Assembly: GCF_018476645.1 (NCBI RefSeq)
Contig: NZ_JAHCTB010000001.1
Coordinates: 310,001-374,000 of the forward strand
DNA length: 64,000 nt
Direction: 5' to 3'
From: Aequorivita echinoideorum
GTDB taxonomy: Bacteria > Bacteroidota > Bacteroidia > Flavobacteriales > Flavobacteriaceae
Shown here in pieces: positions 25,983 through 34,900 of this stretch. Position 1 is the first letter of the stretch; every line of letters starts with the position of its first letter. The notes under the pieces are model-generated. The model saw only the letters and a program-made list of their open reading frames with translations, was not told where the DNA came from and made no database searches. A program made the translations under genes and the position numbers.

Positions 25983-26636
25983 GTGCAATTTGTTGAAAGA
26001 TTTCAAGATTCCACGGACTGGGCTACGCTTATGCTCGTTTCCTGTCTATTTTTATTTGCGGCCGCCAAATATTTCTATCCCAGAAGATTTGATGAGTTTG
26101 TTATGCTTTTGATAACCAACAAATATTTTTTGGTCCACGGGAAAAATGACGAAATAAACCATCCCTTCAATATTTTACTTTTTATAAGCCAAGTGATTTC
26201 GGTCTCACTATTCTTTTATTTGGTATTGAAAGCTGTGGCACCGGAAGAAACCGCTGGAAATCCTTGGTTATTCGTACAAATCTGCACAGCCTACACCGTA
26301 TTTGTACTTGCCAAATTTTCAATTGAAAAAATAATTGGCAACGTGTTCTCTATTGACCCATTGATCAACCAATATTTATATCAAAAACTGAGCTACCGGA
26401 ATTTTTTGGCAATTTTTTTATTTATTGGCAACTTATTTTTTCTGTACGTTTTGCCACAAACGGTTATAGGACTATCCATTTTTATCGCAATTGTGTTAGT
26501 GTTTAACGCTATTGCATTGTTTTACAGTTATAAGAATTACGGAAACATGATCCTCGGTAATTTCTTCTATTTTATTTTGTATCTTTGCGCACTTGAAATT
26601 TCACCCTATATTATTCTCTATAAAAGCTTTGTTTGA
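25983..26636 (+). CDS. DUF4271 integral membrane protein
   Basis: About 217 residues with six hydrophobic segments and the DUF4271 pattern (DWATLMLVSCLFLFAAAKYFYPRRF, shown as its landmark AAAKYFYPRRF). The frame is open from a GTG at 25941, but a promoter box at 25959-25966 would cut that version off; the GTG at 25983 is chosen here, and a TTG at 25977 is also possible. Function unknown. It precedes hemD by 33 bases, an arrangement I recall in other flavobacteria. Confidence 0.72.
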   Translation: MQFVERFQDSTDWATLMLVSCLFLFAAAKYFYPRRFDEFVMLLITNKYFLVHGKNDEINHPFNILLFISQVISVSLFFYLVLKAVAPEETAGNPWLFVQICTAYTVFVLAKFSIEKIIGNVFSIDPLINQYLYQKLSYRNFLAIFLFIGNLFFLYVLPQTVIGLSIFIAIVLVFNAIALFYSYKNYGNMILGNFFYFILYLCALEISPYIILYKSFV

Positions 26637-26669
26637 TAGAGAATTGTATTTAAAAAAATTCAAAATTGT

Positions 26670-27419
26670 ATGAAAGTGAAAACTATTTTGGTCTCTCAAC
26701 CTGAACCTAAAATTGAAAATTCTCCTTATTTCGATCTTATCGAAAAACAAAAGGTAAAAATAGATTTCCGCCCTTTCATACACGTTGAGGGCGTTTCCAG
26801 CAAGGATGTGAGAGCCCAGAAAGTTGATCTTTCAAAATATTCAGCAATAATACTTACCAGTAGAAATTCCGTGGATCATTATTTCAGAATTGCTGAAGAA
26901 TTACGTTTTAAGGTTCCGGATAGTATGAAGTATTTTTGCCTAAGCGAGGCGGTGGCTTTCTATCTTCAAAAATATGTAGTTTACAGAAAACGAAAGATTT
27001 ACGTTGGAAAGCGAACCTTCAGCGAACTTTCCCCACTTATTAAAAAATATAAAAACGAAAAGTTTTTGCTTCCATCTTCAGATAAATTGAAACCAGAGGT
27101 TCCAGAGGTTTTGAATGAACTGAAAGTTGATTGGAAAGAGGCAACATTCTACAGAACGGTGATTAGTGATCTATCTGATTTACGTGATGTTTATTACGAT
27201 ATTCTTGTGTTTTTCAGCCCAAGCGGGATTGAATCCCTATTTGAAAATTTTCCGGATTTTGACCAAAAGGACACGCGTATCGCGGTTTTTGGAAACACTA
27301 CCGTAAAGGCCGCAACCGAAAAGGGACTGCGTGTGGACATACAGGCACCCACACCCGAAACGCCTTCCATGACCATGGCTCTGGAAAAATATATTAAAGA
27401 AGTCAATAATAAGAAATAG
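26670..27419 (+). CDS. hemD: Uroporphyrinogen-III synthase
   Basis: 249 residues. HemD sequences are very divergent; the recognisable parts are the SAIILTSRNSVDHYF strand-loop, the region FLLPSSDKL, FFSPSGIESLF and a C-terminal IAVFGNTTVKAATEKGL. It closes hydroxymethylbilane into uroporphyrinogen III in haem and sirohaem synthesis. The upstream DUF4271 gene is probably in the same transcript. The bidirectional terminator at 27438-27470 follows. Confidence 0.85.
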   Translation: MKVKTILVSQPEPKIENSPYFDLIEKQKVKIDFRPFIHVEGVSSKDVRAQKVDLSKYSAIILTSRNSVDHYFRIAEELRFKVPDSMKYFCLSEAVAFYLQKYVVYRKRKIYVGKRTFSELSPLIKKYKNEKFLLPSSDKLKPEVPEVLNELKVDWKEATFYRTVISDLSDLRDVYYDILVFFSPSGIESLFENFPDFDQKDTRIAVFGNTTVKAATEKGLRVDIQAPTPETPSMTMALEKYIKEVNNKK

Positions 27420-27437
27420 AACTGAATTATTAGTTAC

Positions 27438-27470
27438 AAAAAAGGCTTGCCAATTGGCAAGCCTTTTTTT
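27438..27470. terminator. Perfect bidirectional terminator between hemD and pckA
   Basis: AAAAAAGGCTTGCC followed by AATT and GGCAAGCCTTTTTT is a perfect palindrome, with T-runs on both strands, placed between two convergent stops. Confidence 0.9.
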
Positions 27471-27487
27471 ATTCGTAAAACTATAAT

Positions 27488-29086
27488 TTAAGCCAAAGGC
27501 GCACCGCTCAAAATCTCATCATTTGCATAGGATTCAAACTTGGCGAAATTTTCCTTGAATGAATTTGCCAATTCCTTCGCCTGAATATCATAAGCCTTTT
27601 TGTTCTTCCATGTTTCCTTTGGGTTCAATATTTCCGAAGGGACATTGGGGCAGGTTTTTGGCATCATCAAATTGAAAATAGGGTGTTTTTCAAACTCAAC
27701 GTTTTGCAATTCGCCATTGAGCGCTGCAGCAATCATAGCACGGGTGAATTTCAATTTCATTCTATTACCAACGCCGTAGGGACCGCCCGTCCAACCAGTA
27801 TTTACCAGCCAAACATTCACTCCGGAAGCCTTCATTTTATCACTAAGCATTTCGGCATATTCGGTGGGGTGAAGTGGCATAAACGGCGCCCCAAAACACG
27901 CTGAAAAATTGGGGGTGGGTTCATTGATTCCATCTTCGGTACCCGCAACTTTCGCAGTGTAGCCACTTATAAAGTGATAAGCAGCCTGTCCCGGAGTAAG
28001 TTTTGAAATGGGAGGCAATACGCCAAAAGCATCTGCGGTAAGAAAGAAAATATTTTTTGGATTTTTACCTATAGATGGTTTTTGGATATTTTTAATGTGG
28101 TAGATTGGGTAACTTACGCGAGTATTCTGCGTGACGGAAGTATCTGTAAAATCAACTTCGCCATTTTCATCCATCACTACATTTTCAAGAATGGCTCCCG
28201 GTTTTATAGCGTTAAAAATATCGGGTTCCTGCTCTTCGGTAAGATTGATAACTTTAGCATAACAACCGCCTTCAAAATTAAATATGGTATTTTCTGCTGT
28301 CCAGCCGTGCTCATCATCACCTATAAGTTTACGTTCCGGATCTGCGGAAAGCGTAGTTTTCCCGGTTCCCGAAAGACCGAAAAAGATTGCGGTCTCGCCA
28401 TCTTCGCCAACGTTTGCCGAACAGTGCATAGGCATCGTATTCTTATAAACGGGTAAAATAAAATTTAACGCCGAAAAAATTCCTTTTTTGATTTCCCCGG
28501 TATAACCAGTACCGCCGATTAGTGCTATTTTTTTAGTGAAATTTAAAATTGCGAAATTATGCTGGCGTGTGCCATCCACTTCAGGATCTGCTTTAAATCC
28601 TGGGGCATTTACTACAAGCCATTCTGGATCAAAGGACTTCAATTCCTCTTCGTTGGGGCGAAGAAACATGTTATAGGCAAACATATTGCTCCACGGCATT
28701 TCCGTAATTACACGTATGTTCAATCTGTAATTTTCATCAGCGCAAGCGTAACTATCACGCACATAAATTTCTTTTTCAGAAAGATAATTTGTCACCTTTT
28801 CATATAAAGAATCAAACATATCTGTAGGAAATGGAATGTTTATATTTCCCCACCACACTTTGTCACGGGTAACATCATCCTTTACTATAAATCTATCTTT
28901 TGGAGAGCGTCCGGTAAACTCACCCGTGTTAATGGCGAGAGCTCCTGTGTTTGCTTCTGTTCCTTGTCCTTTTGAAAGTGTTTCTTGGTGAAGTTCTTCT
29001 GAAGAAAGTTGATAATTTACTTTGGCATTCTTGATTCCGTATTTATCAAGCGAAATCGTTTTCGTAGCTTGGGTTTTATCGACCAT
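27488..29086 (-). CDS. pckA: Phosphoenolpyruvate carboxykinase (ATP)
   Basis: 532 residues, normal size. It turns oxaloacetate plus ATP into phosphoenolpyruvate, the entry step of gluconeogenesis. The P-loop FFGLSGTGKTTLSADP, the metal-binding LIGDDEHGW, and the substrate site GEFTGRSPKDRF are all present, as is FEGGCYAKVI. The N-terminus starts MVDKTQATKT. A TATTTTTG box lies on the minus strand about 25 bases upstream. Confidence 0.97.
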   Translation of the reverse strand: MVDKTQATKTISLDKYGIKNAKVNYQLSSEELHQETLSKGQGTEANTGALAINTGEFTGRSPKDRFIVKDDVTRDKVWWGNINIPFPTDMFDSLYEKVTNYLSEKEIYVRDSYACADENYRLNIRVITEMPWSNMFAYNMFLRPNEEELKSFDPEWLVVNAPGFKADPEVDGTRQHNFAILNFTKKIALIGGTGYTGEIKKGIFSALNFILPVYKNTMPMHCSANVGEDGETAIFFGLSGTGKTTLSADPERKLIGDDEHGWTAENTIFNFEGGCYAKVINLTEEQEPDIFNAIKPGAILENVVMDENGEVDFTDTSVTQNTRVSYPIYHIKNIQKPSIGKNPKNIFFLTADAFGVLPPISKLTPGQAAYHFISGYTAKVAGTEDGINEPTPNFSACFGAPFMPLHPTEYAEMLSDKMKASGVNVWLVNTGWTGGPYGVGNRMKLKFTRAMIAAALNGELQNVEFEKHPIFNLMMPKTCPNVPSEILNPKETWKNKKAYDIQAKELANSFKENFAKFESYANDEILSGAPLA

Positions 29087-29110
29087 AACTTGGTTTTAAT
29101 TTGTAGGCTA

Positions 29111-29118
29111 CAAAAATA
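29111..29118 (-). promoter_or_regulatory. Promoter -7 box of pckA
   Basis: The minus strand reads TATTTTTG, 25 bases before the pckA ATG. Confidence 0.45.
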
Positions 29119-29155
29119 GGAAATCTTATACGGACTTTTTAAATTAAAGATGCAT

Positions 29156-29554
29156 TTATACGGACTTTAACGTAAAGATTCCGTAACCTAGCCGTAACCA
29201 TCCCACGATAAATAACAGTCCGCCGATGGGTGTTACGAAACCTATTTTTGTGGCATCAAAAGGTAAAATACTGTTCAAGGAAAGCAAATATATGGATCCC
29301 GAAAAAAGCAGAATACCGAATATAAATAACCAGAACACACTTCTTTTTAAGCCTGATGGAAGGTTCCCCAAAAAGCTGAGAAAGAGCAAAACTATAATAT
29401 GGTACATCTGGTAGCGCACTCCCGTTTCAAAAGTTGAAATTGCCGCGGCATCAACCAATTTTTTAAGTCCGTGAGCGCCAAAGGCACCAATGGCAATGGT
29501 AGCTGCGCCAAGTACAGATGCGGTTACAGCTATTTTTTTATCGTAATTGTTCAT
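29156..29554 (-). CDS. DUF423 membrane protein
   Basis: 132 residues with four hydrophobic segments. The landmark GAFGAHGLKKL near residue 25, then FETGVRYQMYH and FVTPIGGLLFIVGW, is the DUF423/YgdD pattern. Function is unknown. The start at 29554 (MNNYDKKIAV) was chosen over the farther ATG at 29644, because a TAAATTTG promoter box lies at 29603-29610 and the extra residues overlap the opposite gene. Confidence 0.85.
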   Translation of the reverse strand: MNNYDKKIAVTASVLGAATIAIGAFGAHGLKKLVDAAAISTFETGVRYQMYHIIVLLFLSFLGNLPSGLKRSVFWLFIFGILLFSGSIYLLSLNSILPFDATKIGFVTPIGGLLFIVGWLRLGYGIFTLKSV

Positions 29555-29602
29555 TGGCAGAGCGGTATTATTTAGTATTTTCGTGAACAGTTTTATACTT
29601 TT

Positions 29603-29610
29603 CAAATTTA
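29603..29610 (-). promoter_or_regulatory. Promoter -7 box of the DUF423 gene
   Basis: The minus strand reads TAAATTTG, 49 bases before the ATG at 29554. A TATTTTCG on the plus strand (29576-29583) may be the divergent promoter of the saccharopine-dehydrogenase-like gene. Confidence 0.45.
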
Positions 29611-29624
29611 CAAAAAACCTCTCG

Positions 29625-30992
29625 ATGCGAAACATTCTAATCATTGGCGCTGGCCGCTCGGCAACGAGCTTGATCCGCTATTTATTGGACAAAAGTGAAG
29701 AAGAAGAATTATTTATAACCATTGGCGATATTTCCATACAGGCCGCACAAAAATTTACTACAGGGCACCCGAACGCCCGCGGCATTATGCTGGATGTTTT
29801 CAATGATGTGCAACGAAAAAATGCAGTGGAAAACAGCGATTTGGTAATTTCCATGCTTCCGGCGCGCTACCACGTTGAAGTTGCCAAAGACTGTATTGAA
29901 TTCGGAAAACATATGGTTACCGCTTCCTACATTAGTGACCAAATGCAATCCCTAAATCACAAAGCGCAAGCAAAGGGATTGGTTTTTATGAATGAAATTG
30001 GCGTGGATCCCGGCATTGACCATATGAGCGCCATGCAGGTAATTGATAGGATTCGCGCCAAAGGCGGAAAAATGATTCTTTTTGAATCTTTTACAGGCGG
30101 GCTAATTGCCCCTGAAAGCGATAATAATCTTTGGAATTACAAATTCACGTGGAATCCCAGAAACGTCGTAGTTGCCGGACAAGGCGGTGCTGCCGAATTT
30201 ATACAGGAAGGAAAATATAAATACATTCCATACCACCGTCTATTCCGAAGAACGGAATTCATAAATATTGAAGGTTATGGAAAATTTGAAGTCTATGCCA
30301 ATAGAAATTCATTGAAGTACCAATCCATTTATGGACTTGACAATGTGCTTACTTTGTACCGCGGCACCATTCGCCGCGTAGGCTTCAGTCGTGCCTGGAA
30401 TATGTTCGTACAATTGGGAATGACGGATGACGGCTACACTATCCCCGATTCAGAAACTATGAGCTATCGCGAATTTGTAAATCTCTTTCTTCCCTATTCT
30501 CCTTCAGATACTGTAGAGTTGAAACTGCGCCACGCCCTTCGCATCGAGCAAGATGATTTAATGTGGGATAAGCTGGAGGAATTGGATCTTTTCAATAAAA
30601 ACAAAGTCATCGGGATTAAAGATGCAACACCCGCCATGGCGCTTCAGAAAATTTTGGAAGACAAATGGACCCTGGCCCCGAAGGACAAGGATATGATTGT
30701 TATGTACCACAAATTTGGGTATGAACTTGACGGCAAACAATATCAGATAGACAGCCACATGGCGTTGATTGGTGAAGACCAAACGCATACTGCAATGGCA
30801 AAAACCGTTGGGCTTCCCGTAGCCATCGCAGCTCTAAAAATTTTAAATGAAGAAATAACCACCCCGGGCGTTCAATTACCGATAACGAAAGAAGTTTACG
30901 AACCAATTTTAAAAGAATTGGAAGAAAACGGAATCATTTTCCACGAAGAAGAAGTAAAATATATGGGATACAACCCGGATAATGTTCATTAA
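29625..30992 (+). CDS. Saccharopine dehydrogenase-like oxidoreductase
   Basis: 455 residues. The NAD(P) motif ILIIGAGRSATSLI starts at residue 4, MLPARYHVEVA and NEIGVDPGIDHMSAM are landmarks of the saccharopine reductase/dehydrogenase family, and the C-terminal domain has MYHKFGYELDGK. It would act in lysine metabolism through saccharopine, or in a related condensation such as carboxynorspermidine formation; the family alone does not decide. The start at 29625 (MRNILIIGAG) was preferred because the earlier in-frame ATG (29547) lies inside the opposite gene's leader. Confidence 0.85.
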   Translation: MRNILIIGAGRSATSLIRYLLDKSEEEELFITIGDISIQAAQKFTTGHPNARGIMLDVFNDVQRKNAVENSDLVISMLPARYHVEVAKDCIEFGKHMVTASYISDQMQSLNHKAQAKGLVFMNEIGVDPGIDHMSAMQVIDRIRAKGGKMILFESFTGGLIAPESDNNLWNYKFTWNPRNVVVAGQGGAAEFIQEGKYKYIPYHRLFRRTEFINIEGYGKFEVYANRNSLKYQSIYGLDNVLTLYRGTIRRVGFSRAWNMFVQLGMTDDGYTIPDSETMSYREFVNLFLPYSPSDTVELKLRHALRIEQDDLMWDKLEELDLFNKNKVIGIKDATPAMALQKILEDKWTLAPKDKDMIVMYHKFGYELDGKQYQIDSHMALIGEDQTHTAMAKTVGLPVAIAALKILNEEITTPGVQLPITKEVYEPILKELEENGIIFHEEEVKYMGYNPDNVH

Positions 30993-31030
30993 AGAGTATT
31001 GAGATATTAGTATTGAGATATGAGAAATAA

Positions 31031-31055
31031 AAAACCCGCGAATTCGCGGATTTTT
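31031..31055 (+). terminator. Intrinsic terminator after the saccharopine dehydrogenase-like gene
   Basis: CCGCGAATTCGCGG forms a stem followed by a T-run, 39 bases past the stop. Confidence 0.75.
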
Positions 31056-31085
31056 CAATTCAAAAATTGACAATCGTCAATCTTA

Positions 31086-31103
31086 TCCCGATAGCTATCG
31101 GGA
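31086..31103. repeat. Perfect 18-bp palindrome in intergenic DNA, second copy
   Basis: TCCCGATAGCTATCGGGA is related to the palindrome at 147-164 (TTCCGATAATTATCGGAA), differing mainly by compensating changes that keep the symmetry. No T-run follows on either strand. Confidence 0.6.
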
Positions 31104-31114
31104 CGTTAATCATT

Positions 31115-31804
31115 TTATCTTCTTCCCAAGAAAATGGAAATGAAATAAAGCAAGGTTGCCAAGGAACCAATTGCCGCAACCACATAAGTTCTCGCTGCCC
31201 ATTTTAAAGCATCCTTTGCGCCTGCGTGTTCTTGTGGTGTAACCATATTATTGGTCTCTAACCAGACAAGCGCTCTTTTACTCGCATCAAACTCTACTGG
31301 AAGCGTAATAAACGCAAAAGCCGTGGTAACTGCAAAAAGTAAGATTCCAACACCAAAAATCCACGTTCCAAAATAGGAGCCGGTGGCAAAAAGGATAAGC
31401 CCTGCCATAATAATAAAATTGGAAAGTTTACTGGAAACATTCACGGCGGGCACAATAGTGGAGCGCAATTTTAACCAAGAATAGGCAGTTGCGTGCTGCA
31501 CGGCGTGTCCACATTCGTGAGCTGCAACTGCCGCCGCAGCAGCGTTTCGTTGCATATAAACAGGCTCACTCAAGTTTACGGTTTTCTTTGTAGGATCGTA
31601 ATGGTCTGTCAATTTTCCTTCAACCGAAATTACTTTAACATCAGTAATTCCATTGTCTGCCAGCATTTTTTCGGCAATTTCTTTTCCGCTCATTCCATTT
31701 TGAAGATGGATTTTGCTGTATTTTTCAAATTTGCTCTTCAGTTTGTGGCTTACGTACCAACTCACCAAAAAGATGATTCCTGCAATTATATAGTATCCAA
31801 TCAT
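31115..31804 (-). CDS. Neutral zinc metallopeptidase, YugP family
   Basis: 229 residues. Membrane helix at the N-terminus, two or three more near the C-terminus. The zinc site is HECGHAVQHAT (HExxH), embedded in AAAAVAAHECGHA, followed by the downstream segment SSKLSNFIIM typical of PF04298 peptidases. The active site would face the cytoplasm or membrane interface. The natural substrate is unknown. It is a single-gene unit. Confidence 0.87.
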   Translation of the reverse strand: MIGYYIIAGIIFLVSWYVSHKLKSKFEKYSKIHLQNGMSGKEIAEKMLADNGITDVKVISVEGKLTDHYDPTKKTVNLSEPVYMQRNAAAAAVAAHECGHAVQHATAYSWLKLRSTIVPAVNVSSKLSNFIIMAGLILFATGSYFGTWIFGVGILLFAVTTAFAFITLPVEFDASKRALVWLETNNMVTPQEHAGAKDALKWAARTYVVAAIGSLATLLYFISIFLGRR

Positions 31805-31858
31805 TTTTTTATGCCCGTTAAGATGGGTATTTATTAATTAATAATTCAATTTTGAATA

Positions 31859-31884
31859 GGTCTCGACTGCGCTCGACCTGACAT
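31859..31884. repeat. Dispersed intergenic repeat, copy 2, next to leuS
   Basis: GGTCTCGACTG..CTCGACCTGACA is an imperfect inverted repeat (TCGAC/GTCGA halves) sharing both ends with the copy at 195-246. It lies between the peptidase start and the leuS stop. Confidence 0.5.
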
Positions 31885-31922
31885 TTTCGGTGAATAAATT
31901 TAAACAAAAAGCGTGCTAAAAT

Positions 31923-34900
31923 TTACCCAACAATATTCACAATTTTTCCGGGAACTATAATCACCTTTTTCGGTTTTCTTCCCTCTAAATACTGGGCTGT
32001 TTTCTCGTGTGCCATTACGGCAGACTCAATTTCTTCTTTTGAAATACCTAACGGAAGTTCAAGCGTAAAACGCATTTTACCGTTAAAGGAAATGGGATAT
32101 TCCTTGCTGCTTTCAACCAAAAATTTCTCTTCAAATTTTGGGAAGGGTGCCGTTGAAATACTTTCGTTGTGCCCAAGTTTCTCCCAAAGTTCCTCCGCAA
32201 TGTGCGGTGTGTAAGGCGAAATAAGAATTGTCAACGGTTTCAAAACCTCGCGCGAATTGCAGTTTTGCGCAGTAAGTTCATTCACGGCAATCATAAATGA
32301 CGAAACCGAAGTATTAAAGCTGAAATTCTCAATGTCTTCCTGCACTTTTTTGATGGTTTTGTGCAAAACCTTAAGACTGTCTTTGGAAGCCGAATCCTCC
32401 GAGACATAGAATTCCAGCTCCCCTCCTTCGGAAAGGGCGGGGGAGGCCGAATGGTACAATTTCCAAAGTTTTTTTAGGAAACCTTGCACGCCCGTAATCC
32501 CGGCGGTGTTCCACGGCTTTGCCTGCTCCAATGGCCCTAGGAACATTTCGTACATCCGCAACGTATCGGCACCATACTGCTCGCAAATATCATCGGGGTT
32601 TACCACGTTGTATTTGCTTTTGGACATTTTTTCAACTTCGCGACCTACAATGTATTTCCCATTTATTCCAATGACTTCAGCGTCTTTAAATTCTGAAGAT
32701 TCATTTTTAAAACTATTTATATCTAGTTCATTCGAACTATTTACAAAAGAAACGTTTGTATGAATTGCTTGAGCGGAATATGAAATGCTAAAATTATTCA
32801 AATCAAAATAATGAATATCTTCTTTTGGAATTAAATGTTTAAATGAATTTATCCTTTCTTTCTCAAGATCTTTTTCTGTCAACTTTTTTATTTCATCTTC
32901 GCTAAAACCCTTACTTCTTTTCCATTTTTTAAATTCATCAAATTTGAAAAATTGAAGTGGAATTAGAATTTTATCATTTTTTAATTGAATGGTCTTAACT
33001 ATAAGTTTTCTTGTCTCTCTAGCCCATTCATCTCCCATTTGAGCAAATTTTTTCACATCCGGTATCTCTGAAATTGTAATTTTAGAATTCATTCGATACA
33101 CAAACGCACTCTCTCCCAAAATCATCCCTTGATTGATCAACTTTTTAAAAGGTTCGTCCACAGGCACCAAACCGCGATCGTGCATAAACTTCACCCAAAA
33201 ACGGCTATACAATAAATGGCCCGTGGCGTGCTCGCTGCCGCCAATGTATAAATCCACGTTTTTCCAATAGTCCAATGCTTCTTTTGAGGCGAAAACTTCG
33301 TCGCGCTTTTCATCTTCCATGTAGCGGAAAAAATACCAACTGCTGCCCGCCCAACCTGGCATAGTGTTCAATTCAAGCCCCCAAACCCCCGAAGGGGGCT
33401 TTTCGCCTTCCGGGACCGAAACAACTTCATTTTTGTTTTCGTCCCAATGCCATTTTGTGGCACGGCCCAAAGGCGGTTCGCCCTCTTCGGTGGGCAAGTA
33501 TTTTTCAACTTCAGGTAAGCGCAACGGCAAACATTCGGTGGGGATTGCGTGCGGCATTCCATCTTTATAATAAATAGGGAACGGCTCACCCCAATAGCGC
33601 TGGCGGCTGAAAACGGCATCGCGCAAACGGTAGTTTATTTTTCCCTTGCCTACGCCTTTTTCTTCCAAAGCCGCGATGATTTTTTCGGTCGCTTCGGAAT
33701 AGTTCAATCCATTTAAGAAATCGGAATTCTTCAAAACAAAGCCTGTTTTTTCCGAAAATGCTTCCGTTTCAATTAGATTTTCGTTCTCATTAATTCCCCC
33801 TTCGGGGACAAGGGGGCTGAAAATATTCGGAATCGGCAAATTGAAATGTTTTGCAAAATCATAATCGCGTTGATCGCCGCAGGGAACGCTCATCACCGCT
33901 CCGGTTCCGTAGCCCGCGAGAACGTAATCGCCAATCCAAATGGGTAATGGTTCTTTTGTAAATGGATGTTCCGCATACGCGCCCGTGAAAACACCGGTAA
34001 TACTTTTAACATCGGCCATTCGCTCGCGCTCGCTGCGTTTTGCGGTGGCTTCAATATAGTTTTCAACAGCTTCTTTTTGCTCCGAAGTCGTGATTTTTGA
34101 AACCAAATCGTGCTCTGGTGCCAAAACCATAAAGCTAACGCCGAAAATGGTGTCGGGACGTGTAGTAAAAACTGGGATTTTGAATTCTGAATTCTGAATT
34201 TTGAATTCTACAGTCGCGCCTTTGGAACGTCCAATCCAGTTGGTCTGCGAATCTTTTAAAGGTTGTGGCCAGTCGATGGTATCGAGACCGTCAAGCAAAC
34301 GCTGGGCATACGCGGTAATTCGCATACTCCACTGTTTCATTTTTTTGCGGACCACGGGATAGCCACCACGTTCGGAAACGCCGTTTACTATTTCGTCGTT
34401 CGCCAAAACGGTGCCTAGCTGTGGGCACCAGTTTACTTCGGTTTCGGCGAGGTATGTCAATCTATATTTTAAAAGAATTTCCTGTTTTTTAATTTCTGAA
34501 AAACCAAGCCAGTCCGAAGCGGTAAAATGTTCAACACCTTCATCGGCAACCGCATTTATATGGACATTTCCTTCCGAAGAAAAAATTCCGCGTAATTCTT
34601 CTATCGATCGCGCCTTGTCTGCATTTTTATCGTACCAACTTTCAAAAAGCTGGAGGAAAATCCACTGCGTCCATTTGTAATATTCGGGATTGCTGGTGCG
34701 CACCTCACGGCTCCAATCGAATGAAAAACCTATTTTGTCAAGCTGTTCTCGATAGCGGGCAATATTTTCCTCGGTTGTCTTCGCGGGATGCTGTCCCGTT
34801 TGAATGGCGTATTGCTCCGCCGGAAGTCCGAAAGAATCATATCCTTGCGGATGCAACACGTTGAAACCTTGATGGCGTTTGTAGCGCGCATAAATATCAC

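Noticed and set aside
27438-27470. The perfect palindrome as an attachment site or operator
   Set aside because: It lies between two convergent stops and has T-runs on both sides, the signature of a bidirectional terminator.
32775-33090. Intein in leuS
   Set aside because: No N-terminal Cys/Ser splice start, no HN-C terminal signature and no endonuclease motif; the insert is too short for a full intein.
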